8,043 nt of DNA from JAGLQA01 sp023135565 (GTDB lineage: Bacteria > Acidobacteriota > Aminicenantia > UBA2199): the NCBI GenBank assembly GCA_030639305.1, contig DAOWCY010000274.1:1-8043 (forward strand), read 5' to 3'. Each line of letters opens with the position of its first letter. Position 1 is the stretch's first letter. Positions 3,326 through 8,043 of the stretch are shown in pieces. The notes under the pieces are model-generated. The model was not told where the DNA came from. It made no database searches and saw only the letters and a list, made by a program, of their open reading frames with translations. Made by a program: the position numbers and the translations under genes.

Positions 3326-5938
3326 CTAAGTAAAAAACACCCATGATTTTAACCAGCGCAAAAATGTGGCCACATAAGTTTTGCCGACCACCATGCCGGA
3401 AAGAACGGGATAAAACATTATAAACAACACCAATACCACTGTCAAATAACCGTTCACAAAAAACCGGGCTTTGGGAAATTTTTCTTCGCTGTATTTTATC
3501 ATATAGGTGATGCAGAGTATCAAAAAGGGCACCGCCCCAAAAAAGTGATAAATAAAAGTACAATCCCGGGGCACAATCGCCCAGGTTAAATACTGGGCGG
3601 CAAAACCGGTCAGGATGACAAACATATACCCGTGCCTTTTTTTCATAGCCAGAATAACCGTGCCCAGCACGGCGACAATGCCTACCCACCAAATGGCCGG
3701 GTTCCCCATTGCTACGATACTGGATGTTTTTTCCGGGGGGAGATTCTCCCCATTGTAGTACCAGGTGGGGGTCTTCATTAGCGGCCACTGCCACCAGGTG
3801 GAAGAAAAAGGGTGGTCGTCTTTTACGGCGCTGTGATAGTTGTACATGTGGGCCTGGTATGTCGCCACATCCCCGAGTTCGTGGCCGGGGCCGGGCACCA
3901 TCATAAAAGGCACGTAAGAGAGCGTATAGATTATTGCCGGTACAACAATAAAAAACAAGACACACCACAGCAGTGTGATTAGGGCAAAACGCCGGAAAAC
4001 AGGCATGGCTTGCCCGGATTTTTTATGTTCCCGGTAGTATTGGAAAAGGGCGGTAAAAAATATCACCGCCAGCCCGGCTCCGCCGTATAAAGTAATCCAT
4101 TTGGCAGCTACCCCGAAGCCGAAAAAAATGCCGCTGAGAGCAAGCGGGAGGAGTGTTTTTTTGAGCCCGGAGGCGGCGAAATCCATAGTAAAGTATTTGT
4201 ACATGAAGTAGTACATCAGGATGATAAAAAATAAACCGTACACGTCGATGGTGGCGATGCGGGTCTGGGTGAAATGCATAAAATCAAAGGCCATCAAAAA
4301 TGCGGTAATAAACGCATACCGGCTGGTTTTGTTAATACTTCCGAAAATTTTACCAAAAAAACCGGCTTTCCGGTCAACCCGGTCAGAGGCGTGATTCGCC
4401 GTCCGCCCCGACCCCGCGAACACCATAAGTCCGAATTTGTACATGATGGGAACCATCAATATACCTAAAAGAACACCCATAAAACGCCAGCCGAAAGGAG
4501 TCATGCCGAAAAGGGCGATGCCTAAAGAGATAATCACTTTGCCTAAAGGCGGGTGAGTGGTCTCCGTAGGTTCCCGCAGCAGCAGGTGCTCATAAGCGGT
4601 ACGGGCATGATACACTTCGTCGAAATACATGCCGCTGAAAAAACCGGGTCGAGAGAAAACAGTGTCCTGCTCATCGAACACATTCTCCGGTTCGCCCCGG
4701 CTGAGCGCCCCGGAACCGGCGCTGCGCTGAACAGAGACAATAGGCAGCGGCTCTGTGTCCGCCTCTTTGCTTCCGGCGGCAAAGAAAACAATTTCGCCCA
4801 GCATTACGCCCGGCCTCATGCAGGTGATTTTGACATAACGGGCCTCTTTTTTTAGATCGAGAAACCGCCATTTAATTTTTTCATATAAGGTGTTCTGGCG
4901 GAGCATTTGGCGGCCGCCCCAGACCTGCATGTCGTCGGAAAATTCCAGTTTGTACACGCCGGTTCCTAAACCGAAATAATAACCGGTTCTACCTATTTCT
5001 TTTACTTCGCCTAAGTCGATATAAAAATTCTCCTGCCTTTCTTTAGGTTCCCAAAAGGTCTGCGGCGCTTTTAAAGAACCCAGGTTAATGAAAGCGATTA
5101 TCGCGTAAACCAATGTGAGCGCGCCGCAGAGGATGTAGTCGGCCCGGGTGAAAACAGGTCTTCGGCCTTTAGTGGGAGGTGATTCTTCAGAAGGCGCTGA
5201 AACCGCCCGCCGCCGCTTGAATATGAAAAAATAAACCGCCCAAAATAATACATATAACAAAATAACAGAAAGTATAATCGTACCGGTGCGCCGCGATTTT
5301 TCTTTGGGACCCGGCGGTAAAGGCTCCGGTTTTTTATACAACCGGGCAATCGTCACTCCGCCCGGGGGACTCTCTATTTCCTCTACCCGGAAATCGTCGA
5401 AATAAGCCCTGCCGGTGTTTAACGCGCCGGGTCCGCCTAACCGCGCCGCTGCGCCGAAACTTGTCTGATCAGGCCCGGTTTTACCGTATAAGACTACTTC
5501 TTCCCACTTGCCCGCCGTGTCTTTGAAATCCAGCGAAAAGGCGCCGGCGCCTAAAACCGAAATGCAAGCCCCTTTGCCTGCGCTGCCGATGCCGGTGGTT
5601 TTTATTTTACAGGAAAGCTTATAGACCGCAGCCGGTTTTACCGTAACAAACTGCACCCATTTGGAATCCTCCGGTTTTGTGTTTTCTAAGACCGCCGCAT
5701 AAACGCCTTCATAGGGGGTGTTTTTTTCTACAGAGAACACCACCGCGCCGCGGTCCCGGCCATAGGTGTGTTTGATCCAACGGTTGGGCAAGCCGTTCGG
5801 GTTAATGGTTTCAAAGCCTCCGTTTTGAAGCAGGTTGCCGTCTTCCGCCGGAGTGCCGGCACAATTATTTGATCCGGCGCTGTTTAAACCGCACAGCAGC
5901 AGGGTTAGTAGTACAAAAAAGATTTTTTTTATTTTCAT
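3326..5938 (-). CDS. PMT/GT39-like membrane mannosyltransferase with CBM-like and discoidin-like domains
   Basis: An 870-residue GT-C enzyme that should transfer a sugar, probably mannose, from a polyprenyl-phosphate donor to an acceptor outside the cell. Order: signal sequence (1-24); CBM4/9 (CenC)-like beta-sandwich (35-188; NLLQNGGFE at 35-43, FDDFRVEEI at 180-188); membrane helix (219-240); basic cytoplasmic linker KRRR (241-265); helix 267-288; discoidin (F5/8C)-like segment (about 290-390; WEPKERQENFYIDLG, YVKITC); catalytic loop with acidic pair in FDEVYHARTAYEHL (439-452) and HPPLGK (462-467); helices through 675; PMT C-terminal region with WWQWPLMKTPTWYY (715-728) and VAMGNPAIWW (742-751); final helices to about 850. 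Classic PMTs lack the first 265 residues. Residues about 510-535 hold an in-frame repeat insertion. The start overlaps the upstream stop by ATGA; AAGAGGT lies about 10 bases before it. Confidence 0.9.
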   Translation of the reverse strand: MKIKKIFFVLLTLLLCGLNSAGSNNCAGTPAEDGNLLQNGGFETINPNGLPNRWIKHTYGRDRGAVVFSVEKNTPYEGVYAAVLENTKPEDSKWVQFVTVKPAAVYKLSCKIKTTGIGSAGKGACISVLGAGAFSLDFKDTAGKWEEVVLYGKTGPDQTSFGAAARLGGPGALNTGRAYFDDFRVEEIESPPGGVTIARLYKKPEPLPPGPKEKSRRTGTIILSVILLYVLFWAVYFFIFKRRRAVSAPSEESPPTKGRRPVFTRADYILCGALTLVYAIIAFINLGSLKAPQTFWEPKERQENFYIDLGEVKEIGRTGYYFGLGTGVYKLEFSDDMQVWGGRQMLRQNTLYEKIKWRFLDLKKEARYVKITCMRPGVMLGEIVFFAAGSKEADTEPLPIVSVQRSAGSGALSRGEPENVFDEQDTVFSRPGFFSGMYFDEVYHARTAYEHLLLREPTETTHPPLGKVIISLGIALFGMTPFGWRFMGVLLGILMVPIMYKFGLMVFAGSGRTANHASDRVDRKAGFFGKIFGSINKTSRYAFITAFLMAFDFMHFTQTRIATIDVYGLFFIILMYYFMYKYFTMDFAASGLKKTLLPLALSGIFFGFGVAAKWITLYGGAGLAVIFFTALFQYYREHKKSGQAMPVFRRFALITLLWCVLFFIVVPAIIYTLSYVPFMMVPGPGHELGDVATYQAHMYNYHSAVKDDHPFSSTWWQWPLMKTPTWYYNGENLPPEKTSSIVAMGNPAIWWVGIVAVLGTVILAMKKRHGYMFVILTGFAAQYLTWAIVPRDCTFIYHFFGAVPFLILCITYMIKYSEEKFPKARFFVNGYLTVVLVLFIMFYPVLSGMVVGKTYVATFLRWLKSWVFFT
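4370..4409 (-). repeat. In-frame palindromic element, copy A, inside the PMT-like gene
   Basis: It shares the exact 17-mer GGTCAACCCGGTCAGAG (plus strand, 4372-4388) with copy B at 5994-6010, followed by a small hairpin GGCG-TGATT-CGCC (4388-4400). Read on the coding strand it gives NHASDRVDRK, in a loop between membrane helices where homologs go straight from one helix to the next. Confidence 0.65.
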
Positions 5939-8013
5939 GGTTCTTGCGACCTCTTGTTTGGGTTTTTTTTGCTTGCGGGCGTTGATCCTTTTTGGTCAAC
6001 CCGGTCAGAGACATGACTGTCCGGCCCCTCATAGGCTGGGGCCGCCGCTCCCGCTATCCGCCGGACACCTATTTTTATGATATAGGCCAGCAGGCAAATA
6101 TTCACCAGGGAGATGCCTCTGAACAATAGATCGTCCCCGGGAATACCGTGATTGTCGTGGTTCACCATCAAGTGCAGCATCATGGCTGCGTTAATCAAAA
6201 AAGTCAGGGAAAACCCGGCGGAAAGGAATAAGAAACCTTTCTTTTTCCCATAGATATAACTCAAAATTGCCAGCGTTAGGACCGGGAAAATATAGCGTTC
6301 ATGCATTTTCGACGTGAGCACAAAAACGGCGGCCATGATAAATAAAGCGGTAAAATATATCCTGGCTTTGTCCTTGCTTTTAAAAAAGAAAAAAACGGAA
6401 GAAATCACGATCAAACCTATAAAAATGAATCCCCAGGTTTGGTAAGAGAATAAAAAGAAGGTTTCGCTTTCTTTTATCCAGTTGGCTCCGAACAGGCCGA
6501 AGAGGTTGGGGGCATTGAGAGTGGCAAAAGGATAAGAAGCCAGGTTTTTTTTGTACAGTCTGAATATCCAGAGGGGATCTTGTCTAAGGGAAAAAGGCAA
6601 AATTACCACCACGAACGTGACGATTGCGGCCAGCCCGCTGTAAAGAAAAGTTTTCCAGCTTTTCCGGGAGTACAGGGCGAATAAAAAAACCGGCGAGAAG
6701 ATCAGGGCCTGGGGTTTTATTAGTATGGCGACGACAAAAAGAGCGCACGCCGCCGGCAATTTGTTTTTATAAAGGAACATGAATGCAAGCAGCAGCATTA
6801 GGAATAATACCGAATCCACTTGCCCGAAAATCGTGGAATCGAAGATCACCGCCGGGTTAAAGGCATAGAATAGGGAAAGCAAAGACGCGGCGGCAAAGCC
6901 CAATTCTTTTTTCCCTAATTTGAAAATGATAAAAGCGGTGAGTATATCGGCGATAATGGCCGGTAGTTTTAGAATGACTACGAAAATCGCCGAATTATGA
7001 GGCAGGGAAAACAGCTTACCCAACATGCCTATTATATATAGTATATATATATAGCCCGGCGGGTAGTCTACGAAAGCGTTTGAGAGATAAAAACCGGGCA
7101 GTCCTTTTTCAGCGGCTATCCAGGCCCAGCCTTTGAAGCAGTTAATGTCGGTAGGGTAGCCTTCGATGACCGGGGCCAAAATAATTCTCAGTAAGAGGGC
7201 CGCCCCTAAGAAAACAAAAAACATGGCCGCCGGGGTTACACTTAAGGCGCCCATTTTTCCGGCAGATACTTCTTTTTGCAAGGCGGAACCCGCGTCCAAA
7301 GGCAGCTTGTACAGCCGTAATAGATAATAATAAAGTCCCACAAAAAGAACCCAAAAAAAGCACAAAAGAAAAGTCACGGGAATTATAGGCGCTGTTTTTT
7401 GCGCGGGTTTCTTTTTAACCGGCGCGGGCTTTTTTTTGCTCAGGTTTAGAACCCTCGCGCCCTGGGGCGTTTCCTGTATTTTTTCCAACTGGAAATCATC
7501 GAAGGACGCTTTCCCGGTATTAAAGGCCCCGGGAGCGCCCAACCTGACCACAGCCGAGATTTCCCGCTGTTCCGGGCCGGTTCTACCGTAGAATTCCACC
7601 CGGCGCCATTTGCCGCCCGTATCATACACATCCACAGTGATGTCAGGGAGATGCAGTACGCCGAAATTGGCTCCCCTGCCTTTTGTCCCGATACCTTGTG
7701 CTTTAATTTGGCAGGAGAACTTATATACACTTCCCGGTTGAACTTTCACGAATTGGATTAAGCGGGCTTCATTGGCTTTTTTGACCTCCATAGTCAGGTA
7801 GTTATTCCCGGCGGGAGCGCCGTTTTTTTCCACGTAGAATTTAATGTGTTCCTTGTCCCTGCCGTAGCCGGGCGCAAACCACTTATCCGGCAGTACTCTT
7901 CTAACGTTCTCGAAACTCCCGTTTTGTATTAGATTTTTTTCTGCCGGTTCTGCCATAGCGGGAATTACCCCGCTGAGAAGCACTGTCAAAATTAATAATA
8001 AGATTTTTTTCAT
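5935..8013 (-). CDS. GT-C membrane glycosyltransferase with N-terminal CBM-like domain
   Basis: A 692-residue integral membrane enzyme, probably using a polyprenyl-phosphate sugar outside the membrane. Order: signal peptide (1-21, cut after AMA); CBM4/9-like domain (26-178; NLIQNGSFE, GYGRD, FDDFQLEKI), clearly paralogous to the next gene's; Lys/Pro-rich stalk (192-207); membrane helix (209-231); linker; then a polytopic GT-C body from about 259. GYPTDINCFKGWAW (285-298) holds D289, the likely catalytic acid of the first outer loop. FVDYPPGYIY (314-323), STIFGQVDS (393-401), IKPQ (432-435) and KMHERYIFP (569-577) match bacterial Alg6/PIG-M- or DUF2029-like transferases. About a dozen helices follow, ending near 650. 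The hydrophilic tail (655-692) contains a repeat-derived SDRVDQK. Donor sugar and acceptor are unknown. It overlaps both neighbours by ATGA; its own ribosome site is weak (AAAGAAAG). Confidence 0.85.
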   Translation of the reverse strand: MKKILLLILTVLLSGVIPAMAEPAEKNLIQNGSFENVRRVLPDKWFAPGYGRDKEHIKFYVEKNGAPAGNNYLTMEVKKANEARLIQFVKVQPGSVYKFSCQIKAQGIGTKGRGANFGVLHLPDITVDVYDTGGKWRRVEFYGRTGPEQREISAVVRLGAPGAFNTGKASFDDFQLEKIQETPQGARVLNLSKKKPAPVKKKPAQKTAPIIPVTFLLCFFWVLFVGLYYYLLRLYKLPLDAGSALQKEVSAGKMGALSVTPAAMFFVFLGAALLLRIILAPVIEGYPTDINCFKGWAWIAAEKGLPGFYLSNAFVDYPPGYIYILYIIGMLGKLFSLPHNSAIFVVILKLPAIIADILTAFIIFKLGKKELGFAAASLLSLFYAFNPAVIFDSTIFGQVDSVLFLMLLLAFMFLYKNKLPAACALFVVAILIKPQALIFSPVFLFALYSRKSWKTFLYSGLAAIVTFVVVILPFSLRQDPLWIFRLYKKNLASYPFATLNAPNLFGLFGANWIKESETFFLFSYQTWGFIFIGLIVISSVFFFFKSKDKARIYFTALFIMAAVFVLTSKMHERYIFPVLTLAILSYIYGKKKGFLFLSAGFSLTFLINAAMMLHLMVNHDNHGIPGDDLLFRGISLVNICLLAYIIKIGVRRIAGAAAPAYEGPDSHVSDRVDQKGSTPASKKNPNKRSQEP
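5949..5955 (-). promoter_or_regulatory. Ribosome binding site of the PMT-like gene
   Basis: AAGAGGT on the minus strand, about 10 bases before the ATG at 5938 and inside the upstream coding region. With the ATGA overlap it supports translational coupling. Confidence 0.5.
5992..6028 (-). repeat. In-frame palindromic element, copy B, in the 3' end of the 692-aa gene
   Basis: It shares the 17-mer GGTCAACCCGGTCAGAG (5994-6010) with copy A, followed by hairpin GACA-TGAC-TGTC (6010-6021), whose stem differs from copy A by paired changes. It is translated as SHVSDRVDQK in the hydrophilic C-terminal tail. Confidence 0.65.
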
Positions 8014-8043
8014 GATGATTCTTTCTTTTTAGCTGCCATGAAA
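8010..8043 (-). CDS. C-terminal end of an upstream gene (partial)
   Basis: On the minus strand the frame ending in TGA at 8012-8010 reads FMAAKKKESS, and its stop overlaps the ATG of the 692-aa glycosyltransferase as ATGA. The same overlap joins the next two genes, so this is probably the last codons of another member of the operon. A Lys-rich, hydrophilic tail is common at the cytoplasmic end of membrane proteins, but ten codons give no function. The weak ribosome site of the downstream gene agrees with coupling. The alternative is that this is simply leader sequence. Confidence 0.45.
   Translation of the reverse strand, partial: FMAAKKKESS

Noticed and set aside
3267..3968. 233-aa minus-strand ORF overlapping the PMT-like gene
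   Set aside because: It lies in another frame of a strongly supported enzyme, has no ribosome site or recognisable domain, and is rich in Arg/Pro/Gly/Cys as shadow frames often are.
5885..5930. Lipoprotein signal in the PMT-like protein (LLLCG near residue 16)
   Set aside because: The residue before Cys is Leu rather than Gly/Ala/Ser, so the lipobox is poor; an ordinary signal sequence is more likely.

Overview
The window comes from a bacterium of moderate GC content. It carries strong Shine-Dalgarno sites (AGGAGG, GGAGG), sigma-A-type promoters such as TTGACA-17-TATCAT, and intergenic palindromic repeats. This fits a Gram-positive-type anaerobe (Firmicutes/Clostridia, perhaps Peptococcaceae-like). 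That assignment is an inference from style and gene content; no rRNA or other marker gene is present.

Nearly all real genes lie on the minus strand, so the biology reads right to left. At the right edge (8043-8010) the last codons of an upstream gene overlap, by ATGA, the start of a 692-aa membrane glycosyltransferase (8013-5935). That gene overlaps, again by ATGA, an 870-aa PMT/GT39-like membrane mannosyltransferase (5938-3326). After a 164-bp gap with a hairpin repeat come a DPM1/GtrB-like polyprenyl-phosphate glycosyltransferase (3161-2196) and, with no intervening base, a GtrA-family membrane protein (2195-1692). After a 215-bp repeat-rich gap there is a class I SAM methyltransferase (1476-697). 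The remaining 640 bases hold mobile-element debris, a palindromic operator/promoter, the N-terminal stub of an AAA-type ATPase, and what looks like an IS end.

The four complete glycan genes form a coherent pathway. GT2 would load a sugar onto undecaprenyl phosphate at the cytoplasmic face. GtrA would help present it outside. Two GT-C enzymes would use it as donor on the outer face. Both GT-C enzymes start with a signal sequence and a paralogous, extracellular, carbohydrate-binding-module-like domain, tethered by an extra membrane helix. The PMT-like enzyme carries a second, discoidin-like beta-sandwich just before its catalytic acidic pair. The system looks like extracytoplasmic glycosylation of surface protein or polymer by enzymes with built-in lectin-like modules.

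Two repeat findings stand out. A short palindromic element shares a 17-bp exact core and sits in frame inside both GT-C genes, encoding the shared peptide SDRVD. A second hairpin repeat occurs in inverted orientation on either side of the GT2-gtrA pair, with compensatory changes in its stem.
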